Shown: positions 22,340 to 33,237 of the stretch, piece after piece
How positions within the stretch are numbered: the first letter of the stretch is position 1
Layout: each line of letters begins with the position of its first letter
Source of the DNA: Inia geoffrensis
Taxonomy: Eukaryota; Chordata; Mammalia; Artiodactyla; Iniidae
Assembly (NCBI GenBank): GCA_036417435.1
Contig: JAZAQT010000387.1
Span: forward strand, 124,001 to 188,000
DNA length: 64,000 nt
Reading direction: 5' to 3'
Notes under the pieces: model-generated
Seen by the model: only the letters and a program-made list of their open reading frames with translations
The model's database searches: none
Told to the model about the DNA's origin: nothing
Made by a program: the position numbers and the translations under genes

Positions 22340-23687
22340 AAAAACCCGGATGGATAGCCCCTTAGGACAAATGGTGGAAACAAAGCTATACAGACAAAAT
22401 CTCATACCGAAGCATACACATACACAGTCACAAGAAGAGTAAACGGGGGTAAAATCATAAATCTTGCTCTCAAAGTCCACCTCCTCAATTTGGGATGATT
22501 CATTGTCTATTCATGTATTCCACAGATTCAGGGTACATCAAGTTGATTGTGGAGCTTTAATCCACTGCTTCTGAGGCTGCTGAGAGATATTTCCCTTTCC
22601 CTTCTTTGCTCTCACGGCTCCCATGCGCTCAGCTTTCGATTTGGTCCCTCCTCTGCGTGTAGGTCGCTGGAGGGTGTCTGGTTTGTTCTTCGCTCAGACA
22701 GGACGGGGTTAAAGGAGCCGCTGATTTCGGGCTCTGGCTTACTCAGGCCGGGAGGAGGGAGGGACACGGAGTGCGGGGAGAGCCTGCGGTGGCAGAGGGC
22801 AGCATGACATTTCACCAGCGTGAAGCTCACTGTGCATTCTCCCAGGGAAGTTGTCCCTCAATCCCGGGAACCTGGCAGTGGTGGGTTGCACAGGCTCCCC
22901 GGTAGGGAGGTGTGGATAGTGACCTGTGTGCACACAGAGTCTTCTTGTTGGTGGCAGCAGCAGCCTTAGCGTCTCCTGTCCGTCTCTGAGTTCCGCACTT
23001 TTAGCCACGGCTCACGCCCGTCTCAGGAGCTCCTTTAAGCAGCGCTCTTAATCCCCTCTCCTCGTGCACCAGGAAATGAAGAGGGAAGAAAAAGTCTCTG
23101 GCCTCTTCGGCAGCTCCAGACCTTTGCCTGGACTCCCTCCAGGCTAGCCGTGGTGCGCTAACCCCTTCAGGCTGTGTTCATGCCGCCAACACCAGTCCTC
23201 TCCCTGCGCTCCGACCAAAGCCTGAGCCTCACCTCACAGCCCCGCCTGCCCTGGCGGGTGAGCAGACAAGCCTCTCGGGCTGGTGAGTGCCAGTTGGGAC
23301 TGATCCTCTGTGCGGGAATCTCTCCGCTTTGCCCTCTGGACCCCTGTTGCTGCGCTCTCTTCCATGGCTCTGAAGCTCCCCCTTTCTGCCACGTGCAGTC
23401 TCTGCCCAGAAAGGGGCTTCCTAGTGTGTGGAAACCTTTCCTCCTTCACAGCTCCCTCCCACTGGTGCAGGTCCCGTCCCTATTCTTTTGTCTCTCTATT
23501 TTTTTTTCTTTTACCCTACCCATGTATGTGGGGAGTTTCTTGCCTTTTGGGAGGTCTGAGGTCTTCTGCCAGTGTTCAGTAGGTGTTCTGTAGGCGTTGT
23601 TCCACGTCTAGATGTATTTCTGGTGTATCTGTGGGGAGGAAGGTGATCTCCGCGTCTTACTCTCTGCCATCTTCCCCTCATCCCCCC
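22340..23687 (-). promoter_or_regulatory. GC-rich L1 5' UTR / internal promoter region
   Basis: The 5' part of the L1 5' UTR, CpG-rich over about 22,600-23,450. L1 5' UTRs of this size carry the pol II promoter. A YY1-like AAGATGGC lies right at the 5' terminus (minus strand, 23,673-23,666). Several open frames on both strands overlap this area; none resembles a known protein and they are best explained by high GC content. Confidence 0.7.
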
Positions 23688-23702
23688 AGGAAATACAAAT
23701 TT

Positions 23703-24505
23703 AAACTACAAAAAAGCATCACCTCACAATACTCTGGATGGCCATCAGAAAATTGTCTGCAAACAATAAATGCTGAATGGGTTTCTGAGAATGGATACAC
23801 ACCTATGCTGTTGCTGGGATGTAAACTGGTAACAGCCACTAATCAGAACAGAATGAAGGCGCCTTTAAAAGTTAACAATTGAGCTACTATGTGATCCTGC
23901 CAAACCACTAATGGGCCTGTAACCCGAGAACACCAGAATTCAGAAAGACACAGGTAACCAAAAGTGCTTTTCAATGATACTTACAATAGCCAGATATGGA
24001 TGCAAGCAAAATGTCCAAGTACAAATGAATGGACAAAGAAGTGGTACATGTACACAATCGAATATTAGCCATGGAAAAGATGAAACAATGCCTTTTACAG
24101 CATCACTGATGAGCCTAGGGGTAATCATACTATGTAAAATAAGTCACAAAAAGAAAGACAAATATCCAATGATATCATTTACTAGGGTTATCTAAAAATT
24201 GACACACATAAATATATTTCCACTGAGAAAGACCCATACAGACTTTCAAAAAGATGAAAGGAATGTAAAAATTAGGATGTTGGGGTTAACATGCATTTAA
24301 TAATTCATACAAAATATATAATCAAGAAGGACCTACTGGATGTCAAGGGAGGTCTACTCAACTCTAATAACCAACATGGGAAGTAATCTAAACCTGTTTA
24401 GATACATGTATACGTATGAATGAACCAGATTCTGTACACCTAGAACAAATACAACATTGTAATCAAATTTACTCTGATAAGAAATAAAAAGTAAATTCAG
24501 CAAGA
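23703..24505 (+). repeat. Satellite monomer E, right half
   Basis: L1 3'-end-derived part of monomer E, resuming directly after the target-site duplication with aactacaaaaaagcatcacc. It ends at the usual unit boundary (caagaagtaatgtgacacaa). Left and right halves together give about 1,180 bp, the normal monomer length. Confidence 0.85.
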
Positions 24506-25861
24506 AGTAATGTGACACAAGATTTGGGGTATTTGTCCTAGCACTTTACACTCCAATTTACAACCTAGGAAGAGGAATTCCACTAAGCCTCTGTTTTCCG
24601 TAGCAATCAAGTTGAGTATGAATAACTTCCGCTGACTTGTTGTCCTTTACTGCAACTGCAACTTTAAAAACAATGCTTATGGGTACTTAATATTCACAAG
24701 GATTGTTGGGCTGTAAATGACACCCACAATCAGGAAATGTCCAGGGGTAGGTAAGCAAAATAAATTCCAAAGGAACAGACTTTCAAGATCCTATTTCAAT
24801 AGGTAAATTTTACTCTTTAAAAGAAAAAACACTTGAAAAGATGCTCTAATTCCTGTATTATTAGCGCCACGGAAATCAAAACTACAATGAGGGATCACTT
24901 CACATGAGTAAGAATACCCATCATCGAAAAGTCTACAAACAATAAATGCTTGAGAGGTTGTAGAAAAAAGGGCACCCTCCTATGCTGCTGTTGGGATCTA
25001 ACGTGGTAACAGCCACTAAATAACAGTACAGAGATGCCTTTACAAGATAAAATTAGAGGTGCCATATGATCCAGCAGTCCCACTACCAGGCATATAACAG
25101 GAGAAAACCAGAATTGGAAAACACACATGCACCCATATGTGTACTGCAGCACAATTTACGGTGTCTAAGATGTGGAAGCAACCCAAATATCCATCAGCAG
25201 ATGGATGGAAAAAGAAGTGATACATGTTCACAGCGAAATATTACTCAGAAATGAAAAAGAATGAAGGAATGCCATTTGCACCATCATGGATAGAATGAGA
25301 TAATCATACTAAGTAAAGTAAGTCAGAAAGAGAAAGTCAAATATCATGATACTACTTATAGCTGAAATTTAAAAATTGATACCAATGAATTAATTTACAA
25401 GAGAGAAACAGGGACTTTCCAGGTTGTCCTATGGTTAAGAATCCGAGCTTCCACTTCAGGGGGCATGGGTTTGATCCCTGGTGTTGGGAGAACTAATATC
25501 ATGCATGCCTCACAGTACAGCCAAACAAATAAAATAAAAGAAAGAGAAACAGACTCACAGACGTAGAAAACAAACTTATGGTTACCCAATGAGAAAGGTG
25601 GGCAGAAGGAATAAATCAGGAGGCTGGGAAAAAATATTTACACACTAATACATATAAAATAGATTATCAACAAGGACCTATTGTATAACAGAGGTAACTC
25701 TACTCAACACTGTCTAATAACCTATATGGAAAAAGAATCTGAAGATGAATAGACATATGAATATACATAACTGAACAAGATTCTGTATGCCTACCACAAA
25801 CAATATTTTAAATCAACTTTACTTCAATAAAAAAGAAAAATTAAATTAAGACAAAAACAAG
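24506..25861 (+). repeat. Diverged satellite monomer F
   Basis: Same architecture as A-E: unit start gtaatgtgacacaagattt, a non-L1 part to about 24,830, then an L1 3' end. About 1.2 kb without the SINE at 25,411-25,545. The CTCF-like box has decayed beyond recognition (about 24,630). It is more diverged from types A-D than they are from each other, as expected at an array edge. Confidence 0.78.
25411..25545 (+). mobile_element. Short CHR-type SINE
   Basis: A short tRNA-derived SINE of about 135 bp: head gggactttccaggttgtcct, B-box-like gggtttgatccctgg, and an AAAT-rich tail. It is flanked by aagagagaaacag and agaaagagaaacag as target-site duplications. It lies in the L1-derived half of monomer F. 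Confidence 0.85.
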
Positions 25862-26815
25862 AGGTAACAAAACAGAAGATTTGGGGTGTTTGCTCTGCAA
25901 CAGCCCACACTAATTTACAATCCAGGAGCCCATCTTCCAAAGTGGGTCTGGTTACCCAAGTAACCAGAGAGGGGCATGAAGGAAATCCTACCGCCTGTGC
26001 CCATTTCCACAACAACAACTTTAAAACATGTGCTCATGGGCACTTAATATTCACAAGGACAGCCAGGGTGTAAATGACACTTGCCCTTTAACAAATGTCC
26101 TGTGGTAGCTATCGAACAAAAATTCAAAATAGTCAGACTTTCAAAAATCCAATGTCAACTGTAACTTTTTCTCACAGTGTTAAAAAAAGACACATGCAAA
26201 GATGCTCAACATCTCGAATTATTAGACACATGCAAATCAAAACCACGACAAGATATCACCTTGCACAGTCAGAATGACCATCATCAAAAAGTTTACAAAC
26301 CATAAATGCTGGAGAGGACATGGAGAAAAGGGAACCCTCCTATGCTGTTGGTGAGATGTAAGCTGGTAACAGCCACTATAAAGCACAGTATGGAGATGCC
26401 TTTAAAAAGTAAAAAAAAAAGAGCTACGATATCATCCAGCAGTCCTACTTCTGGGCGTACATCTTCAGAAAGCCAGAATTCAAATAGACAAATGCACCCA
26501 AACCCAAACATGCACTGCAGCATTATTTACAATAATCAACACATGGAGACAACCAAAATGTCCATCAACAGATGAATGGATAATGAAAAAAGTGCTACAT
26601 GTACACAATCAAATATTACTCAGAAATGAAAAAGCATGATCATCTCTAGGTCCATTCCAGTTGCTGCAAATGGCATTATTTCATTCTAAGTGAAGTAGTT
26701 CAGAGAGAAAAAGACAAATATTGTATGATATCACTTATAGTGGAGTCTAAAAAGTGATAGAAATGAACACATTTATGAAACAGAACCAAACCAACAGACT
26801 TCAGATATCCTTCAG
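25862..26815 (+). repeat. Diverged, truncated satellite monomer G
   Basis: Last recognisable monomer on this side. The non-L1 part is 25,862-26,165; the CTCF-like box is degraded near 25,990. The L1 3'-end part runs to about 26,815 and contains a 50-bp inverted segment (26,636-26,685). Confidence 0.75.
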
Positions 26816-26984
26816 GGAGAAAAATTTTTAAATCTGTTACCAATCATTAAATGTCAACCTGAAAAATGGAAGCAATAAATAACAGTGTAAAGGTATTAGT
26901 TCTCCCCAAATTAACCTATACCAGGCATTAGCAAATTAAACCCCGAGATCACATCCAGTCTATCACCTTCTCTTGTAAATTAAA
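26816..26984. other. Short unassigned stretch
   Basis: About 170 bp of A+T-rich sequence between the last satellite monomer and an old L1 fragment. No repeat family or reading frame was recognised. Confidence 0.5.
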
Positions 26985-27790
26985 TTTAATGAATGACCCC
27001 AAGAAAACCCATAATGAGAAGTCACGTCACACCTCTCAACGTGGCTATTATTCCAAAGTCTACAAATATGAAATGTTGTTCATGACATGGAGAAGGGAGT
27101 CCTAGCACACTGTTGGTGGGATTGTAAATTGGTACACCCACTATGAAAAGGATATGGAGGTCCTGAGAAAAGCTGAAAGGAAAACTATCACATTAGCCAA
27201 CAATTCCACTGCTTGGTATATGTCCAAAGAAAATGAAGACACCAATTTGACAAGATACATGCATCCCAATGTTCATAGCAGCATTATTTACAATTGCCAA
27301 CATACGGAAGCAAACTAAACGTCCATCAACAGATGAGTGGATAAAGAAGATGTGGTATGTATACACAATAGACTATTGCTCAGCCACTAAAAAGGATCAA
27401 ATTCTGCCACTTGCAACAACGTGGATAGGCCTAGAATATGTATACCTACTTAAATATGTATACCTACTTAAATACCTACTCTATGTTCTCACTTCTCTGT
27501 AGAATCTAAACTGCAAGAAAGGAATGTATATAACAAAACAGAAATAGACTCACAGGGAACAAATTCGTGGTTATTGGTGAGGCGAGTGAAGGGGGGAGGG
27601 AAATACAGTAGTTTGTTTCTCTAAATCCAATACTGCTATGTATGAAATAAACAAACAAGGATATATAGTACAACACAGGGAAATACAGCCATTATTTTGT
27701 AATCACTTCAGTGGAGCATGATCTGTAAAAATATTCAAACCATATGTTGTACCCCTGAGACCAATGCAATATTGTAAATCAACTATACTT
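26985..27790 (+). mobile_element. Old L1 3'-end fragment
   Basis: Late ORF2 and 3' UTR of an older L1, plus strand, recognised from ggataaagaagatgtggtat and the terminal gtaaatcaactatacttcc. A short direct repeat (tatgtatacctacttaaa, twice at 27,437-27,474) replaces part of the expected sequence. Frame fragments at 27,269-27,502 are ORF2 remnants. Confidence 0.85.
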
Positions 27791-27799
27791 CCATTTAAA

Positions 27800-28645
27800 T
27801 AATCCATAGCATGGCTGAATGGAATAAAGAAAGTTCAATTATACTGTGTACAAGAGATTCATGTTAACTTCTAATCCATATATAGCATAAAATTGAATGA
27901 CTGGGAAATAAATACTCCATGAAATGATACTTGCCTGAGTAGTCTATTATCAGGTAAGAAAAGACTTGGAGTCAAACCTCTCAAAGGAAAGAAGGTTATC
28001 ATATAATGATAAATGGATTAATTCATCAAGAAATCATGACAATTATAAATATGTATGTATCCAGCTTTGGAGCCTCTCAACATATAAAGAATATATTAAC
28101 CCACATGAAAGGGAAAATGTGCAGAAATAAAACTATGGTAAGAAACATCGATATCCAGCTTTCAACACTCTATAGATCATCCGTACAGAATATCAATCAG
28201 GAAACACTGAACTTGAACACACACTTGATATCAAATGAACCTAACATACATCTACAGTATATTCCACTCAACAGCAACCAACTTTCCATTGTTCTTAAGT
28301 ACACAAAGAACATTGCCTAGGGTAGATCCTATGTTAAGTCACAAAACAAGTCTTCAAAAATCCAAGAATATTGAAATCATATCAAGGATCATTTCCAACC
28401 ACAATGGTATGAAACTGAAATTCAATATTAAAAAGAATAATTGAAAATTCAAGAACACATAGAAATTGAACAATAAGCTCCCTAATGGCCAATGCATACA
28501 GGAATAAATCAAAAGGGAAATTTCAAATAAATCTTAAAGCAAACAAAATTGGAAACACAAAGTACCTAAATTTATGGAATACAGGAACAAGACTGCAATT
28601 CAAAGAGTTATGTTTACAGTAATAAATGCATATATTTTCAAAGAA
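27800..28645 (+). pseudogene. Old L1 ORF2 endonuclease-domain fragment
   Basis: A plus-strand fragment of the N-terminal (endonuclease) part of an old ORF2. The open stretch 28,006-28,320 begins like the INGLIHQE...TIINMYVSSFGA segment and passes through regions matching LNTHLISNEPNI-type sequence. It has several stops and no continuation into RT. It may belong to the same old insertion as the 3' end just upstream, rearranged. Confidence 0.75.
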
Positions 28646-28649
28646 TTCT

Positions 28650-31067
28650 TGAGAGGGGATCAAGAAGCCAGAGTAGGAAGATACACAGCTCCCTTCCTGC
28701 CATGGACACACCCAAATTACAACAACTTACACGGAAATTATCTCTGGAGACTAGCAGGGAACGTTTTCCACAAGTAAAGATATAAGGAAGGAGAAACCAC
28801 AAGGCAGGTAGGAGGGCTGGAAACACAGTCTAATTGGAACACACACGTGGAGCAGAGTGACCCACAGCTGGAAGATATCACAATTGCATAGGTCTTCCAC
28901 ATGGAGGGAAGGGTCTGAGCCTGACATCAGGCTGCTCAGCCCAGGGTTCCTTCACTGGAAGAAAAGAACACAGCAGTTCTGTCTTTGAAAACCTGCAGGG
29001 CTTATTTTCAGGAAAGCTGGAGGCTAAAGAAAACTGACACTTTGCTCTCATAGGGCACACACAAATCTCACATGTTCTCAGTCCCTGTGCAGAGCCAATA
29101 GTGTGAAAGACACGTGTATCAGCCCCACTTGCTAATCTCGGAGAGCTTCTTGGAAAGACAAGAGGCAGCTGGGACTCCCGCTAGGAACTGAGACATTGGC
29201 AAGCAACATTTTAGAGTCTTCCCTGGAGCTGATTAGAATCAGGGGCCTGCCCCATTTACCACCATGCCCATAGCACTGCTGCACCAGAGGCCTCACAACC
29301 AGACACATTGGGGACCTACACTGTCCGCCTGTGCACCTGAAGCACCACACAGCCACCCATAACGGAGGGCTGCCTTGGCTATCAGCACACCTATGGCAAT
29401 CACATACAGGGGTTCACAGCCATTTAGGCCAGGGTCCAACACCGTCTACCAGCTTGTCTACAGCAGTTGGCCCTCCCATAAGAGAAAGGTGTGTGCAGCC
29501 CACACAGGAGACAGCCCTGGAGCATGTGGCTCTGCTGGCCAGAGGACAATGTGCTGCTGGGCCCTATCGGTCATCTCCTATATAAGGCCACTTCTCTGAG
29601 ACCCGGGAATGTAACAACCTGAACCTAATGAATAGAAATGTACAGAGAATTAGGAAACATAAGGAAATAGAGGAATATGTTACAAATGAAGTAACAAAAC
29701 ACGACATCAGAAAAAAGAACTGAATAAAACAGGGATAAGCATTCTACCCAATAAAAAAAGTGTTCACAGTAATGATTATAAAGATGCTCACCCAAGTCAG
29801 GAGAAGAATAGATGGATATAGTGAGAATTTCAACAAAGAGTAATAACATTTCAAAAAGAACCAAACAGTGAACAATACAATAAAAGAGCTTGAAACACAC
29901 ACACACACACACACGAGAGAAGTCACATTATATGATACAGAAGAACAGATCAGTGAAATGGAAAACAGAGTAGTGAAAATCACCCAAACTGAATAGCACA
30001 AAGAAAAAACAATTAAGACTATACGTAAAGGGACCTCTGAGACAACATCAAGAATATGAACATGAGCATTACAGGGGTCCCAGAATGAGGAGGAGAGAGA
30101 AACGAGCAGAGAACTTATTAGAGGATATAGTAACTGATAACTTTACTAACCTGGGGAAGGAAACACACAGCCAGGTCCAGGAAACACAGAGTCCCAAACA
30201 AGATGAAGACAAACAGGTCCACACTAATACATATTATAAAGCACCAAAAATTTAAGAGGGATCACAGAAGCAGTGAAATAAAAGGGTCTACTTATGTTCA
30301 AGGTATTCCCATAAGACTGTCAGATGACTTCTCAGCAGAATTTGCAGACTAGGAAGGAATGATAGGACATATTCAATGGGCTAAAAAGAAAAAGTCTACA
30401 AGAAGAATACCTTACCAGAAAGATTATGATTCAGAATTGAAGGAGAGGGCTTTCCTGGTGGCACAGTGGTTGAGAATCTCCCTGCCAATGCAGGGGACAC
30501 GGGTTCGAGCCCTGATCCAGGAAGATCCCACATGTCACAAAGCATCTAAGCCTGTGTGCCACAACTACAGAGCCTGTGCTCTAGAGCCCATGAACTAAAA
30601 CTACTGAGTCCGTGAGCCACAACTACTGAAGCCTGAGCACCTAGAGTCCATGTTCCACAACAAGAAGAGCCATCACAATGAGAAGCCCATGCACAACAAC
30701 AAAGAGTAGCCTCCACTTGCCACAACTAGAGAAAAGCCCACGCATTGCAATGAAGACCTAACGCAGCCAAAAATAAATAAATAAATACATTTATGGGGAA
30801 AAAAAAGAAGAATTGAAGGAGAGATCAAGAGTTTCCCAGACTAGCAAAAGCTAAAATAGTTCATCACTAATAAACCAGCCTTATACACAATGCTTATGGA
30901 ATTTACTTAAGCTTAAAAGAAGTCTCACTAATTATGGATAGTAACAAGAAAATAAACAAAAGTAAAAATCTCACTGCAGAAAGTATACATAGAGTAAGTG
31001 TAGTAGATCACACATTTATTAAGCTTCTGTAAAGAATAAAAGGCAATAGTAGTATGTTTTTTTAAAA
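28650..31067 (+). mobile_element. Older L1, 5' UTR and ORF1 region
   Basis: Plus-strand L1 of an older family than the element at 31,460. The 5' terminus resembles ggatcaagaagccagagtag near 28,656 and a roughly 950-bp GC-richer 5' UTR follows. ORF1 remnants run from about 29,620 to 30,900, with a (CA)n run at 29,894-29,914. Recognisable ORF1 markers are the RRM-like 'catgagcattacaggggtcc' and the 'agactgtcagatgacttctc' segment. A SINE interrupts it at 30,448-30,808. All frames are short. Confidence 0.8.
30448..30808 (+). mobile_element. Long CHR-type SINE with perfect target-site duplication
   Basis: A SINE of about 360 bp: head ggctttcctggtggcacag, B box gggttcgagccctg, an extended body with repeated 'ccacaactac' blocks, and an (AAAT)n-rich tail. 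It is flanked by a perfect 15-bp duplication, agaattgaaggagag (30,433-30,447 and 30,809-30,823). It inserted into old L1 ORF1 sequence. Confidence 0.95.
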
Positions 31068-31144
31068 AAATAGAGGACCCAAATAAATCAGAAATGAAAG
31101 TGATGGTGTTACAACAGACACCACAGAAATACAAAGTATCCTAA
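31068..31144 (+). mobile_element. 77-bp L1 ORF2 fragment
   Basis: A short piece matching 34,592-34,670 of the neighbouring L1 almost base for base (caacagacaccacagaaata). It is cut off abruptly on its right side and is isolated from other ORF2 sequence, so it marks a deletion or rearrangement breakpoint. Confidence 0.7.
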
Positions 31145-31145
31145 G

Positions 31146-31460
31146 ATACACACAGGGTAACTCAGGGCTCAGACTGGACAGGACTCACTCTCCATTCCCC
31201 TGTACATGAGTTACAGGAGCCTCAGGAACTGAGGAGAGTGTCCCTGAGGGGAGGCACAAGATAGAAGATGTTAGGCATTAACATGACTGCATTTATGTTA
31301 AACGTGCTTGAACTACATTCACATGACATGGTTTTGTCCTGTAGGTACATCAGCAACTTTAGTCTGAACTGCAGAACTTTGGCTTCACCACCTCCACTGA
31401 GAGCATTAGCCTCACCTGCTGTGGACCGTCTCCTATAGGACTTCCACAACCACAAAGCAT
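31146..31460. other. Unassigned 315-bp segment
   Basis: No L1, SINE or satellite similarity was recognised. A 77-residue minus-strand frame (31,222-31,455) lies here but matches no protein I know. The 5' edge of the L1 downstream is uncertain, so part of this could be a divergent L1 5' UTR. Confidence 0.4.
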
Positions 31461-32039
31461 CAAAGCTTCACAGGACCTGGAGTCTGTGAGACTCCACTCA
31501 GAGTCCCAGGGTCTCAACTCCACTCAGAGATGTAGAGTCACAACAAAGACTTCACTCTTGGAGGACACACAACAGTAGTGTGCACATCAGGACACAAGAG
31601 AAGGAGCAGTGAGCCCATAGGAGACTGAGCAGGCGTAACTGCTAGTTATAGAGGGTCTCCTGCAGAGGTGGGGGGGTGGCTGCGGCTCACTGTGGGGACA
31701 AGGACACTGGCAGCAGAAGTTCTGGGAAGTCCTCCTTGGCATGAGCTCTCCCAGAGCCTGCCATTAGCCCCACCAAAGAGCCAGGTAGGATCCAGTGCTC
31801 GGTTGCCTCAGGCCAAACAACCAACAGAGAGGGTACTCAGCCCCATGCATCAGCAGACAAGCAGGTTAAAGTTTTATTGAACTCTGCCCATCAGAGAAAC
31901 ACCCAGCTCACCAGTCCCTCACATCAGGAAGGTTGCACAAGCCTCTAAGATAGACTCATCCACCAGAGGGCAGACAGAAGAAGAACTACAATTCTGCAGC
32001 CTGTGGAAGGAAAACCACATTCACAGTAAGATAGACAAA

Positions 32040-33178
32040 ATGAAAAGGCAGAGGACTTTGTACCAGATGAAGGAACAAGATAAAACCCCAGGAAAACAAC
32101 TAAATGAGGTGGAGATAGGCCACCTTCCAGAAAAAGAATTCAGAATAATGATAGTGAAGATGATCCAAGACCTTGGAAAAAGAACGGAGACAATGATCAA
32201 GAGGACGCAAGAAATGCTTAACAAAGACCTAGAAGAATTAAAGAACAAACAGAGATGAACAGTACAATAACTGAAACGAAAAATACACTAGAGGGCTTCC
32301 CTGGTGGCACAGTGGTTGAGAGTCTGCCTGCCAATGAGGGGACACGGGTTTGTGCCCCAGTTCGGGAAGATCCCACATGCTGTGAAGCAGCTAAGCCCAT
32401 GAACCATGGCTGCTGAGCCTGGGCGTCCAGAGCCTGTGATCTGCAACAGGAGAGGCCACAACAGTGAGAGCCCGGCGTAGCACAAAAACAAACACACAAA
32501 CAAACAAAAAAAGAAAAAAAAATACACTAGAAGAAATCAATAGCAGAATAACTGAGGCAGGAAAACGGATAAGTGGCCTGGAAGACAGAAAGATGGAATT
32601 CACTGCTGTGGAACAAAATAAAGAAAAAAGAATGAAAAGAAATGAAGACAGCCTAAGAGACCTCTGGGATAACATTAAAGGCAACAACAATCACATTATA
32701 GAGGTCCCAGAAGGAGAAGACAGAGAGAAAGGACCTGAGAAAATATTTGAAGAGATTATAGTCGAAAACTTCCCTAGCATGGGAAAGGAAATAGCCACCC
32801 AAGTCCAGGAAGCACAGAGAGTCCCAGACAAGATAAACCCAAGGAGAAAAATGGTGAGACACATAGCAATCAAATTGACAAAAATTAAAGACAAAGAAAA
32901 ATTTTTGAAAGCAACAAGGGAAAAATGGCAAATAACATACAAGGGAACCCCCATAAGGTTAACAGCTGATTTCTCAGCAGAAACTCTCAAAACCAGAAAG
33001 GAGTAGCATGATATATTCAAAGTGATGAAAGGAAAGAACCTACAACAAAGAGAACTCTACCCAGCAAGGATCTCATTCAGATTCAATGGAAAAATCAAAA
33101 GCTTACAGACAAGCAAAAGCTAAGAGAACTCAGCACCACCAAACCAGCTCTACAACAAACGCTAAAGGAACCTCTCTA
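32040..33178 (+). pseudogene. L1 ORF1, broken and SINE-interrupted
   Basis: The start MKRQRTLYQMKEQDKTP is at 32,040. The N-terminal frame runs to a stop at 32,256-32,258, caused by a small deletion in the KNKQ region. A SINE (32,293-32,514) then splits the coiled coil. The remaining frame (to 33,006) holds coiled-coil heptads, an RRM (HIIEVPEGEDREKG, ENFPSMGKE) and CTD (INPRRKMVRHIAIKL). A TGG-to-TAG change ends it at 33,006, before the usual stop near 33,178. Confidence 0.92.
32293..32514 (+). mobile_element. CHR-type SINE inside L1 ORF1
   Basis: Head gggcttccctggtggcacag and a body of about 190 bp with an A/C-rich tail. It is flanked by the direct duplication aaaaatacactaga (32,279-32,292 and about 32,518-32,531). 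It inserted in the coiled-coil region of ORF1 of the plus-strand L1 and so is younger than that L1. Confidence 0.95.
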
Positions 33179-33237
33179 AGTGGGAAACACAAAAGAAGAA
33201 AAGGATATACAAAAACAAACCCATAAGAATTAACAAA

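Larger units (their letters stand above)
16486..23687 (-). mobile_element. Near full-length L1 (LINE-1), minus strand
   Basis: An approximately 7.2-kb L1 read on the minus strand. The 3' tail (T-run on the plus strand) is at 16,486-16,495, ORF2 at 16,848-20,638, ORF1 at about 20,697-21,575, and a roughly 2.1-kb 5' UTR reaches 23,687. The 5' terminus carries AAGATGGC (23,666-23,673), like the YY1 site at other L1 promoters. It is flanked by a target-site duplication (AGGGAAATGCAAATT at 16,471-16,485 and AGGAAATACAAATT at 23,688-23,702). It therefore landed inside the L1-derived part of satellite monomer E. Both ORFs are broken, so it is not mobile by itself. Confidence 0.95.

Noticed and set aside
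30448..30808. tRNA gene (A and B box present)
   Set aside because: The tRNA-like head is part of a SINE with target-site duplications and a tail. The same holds for the other SINEs; no cloverleaf with anticodon was found.
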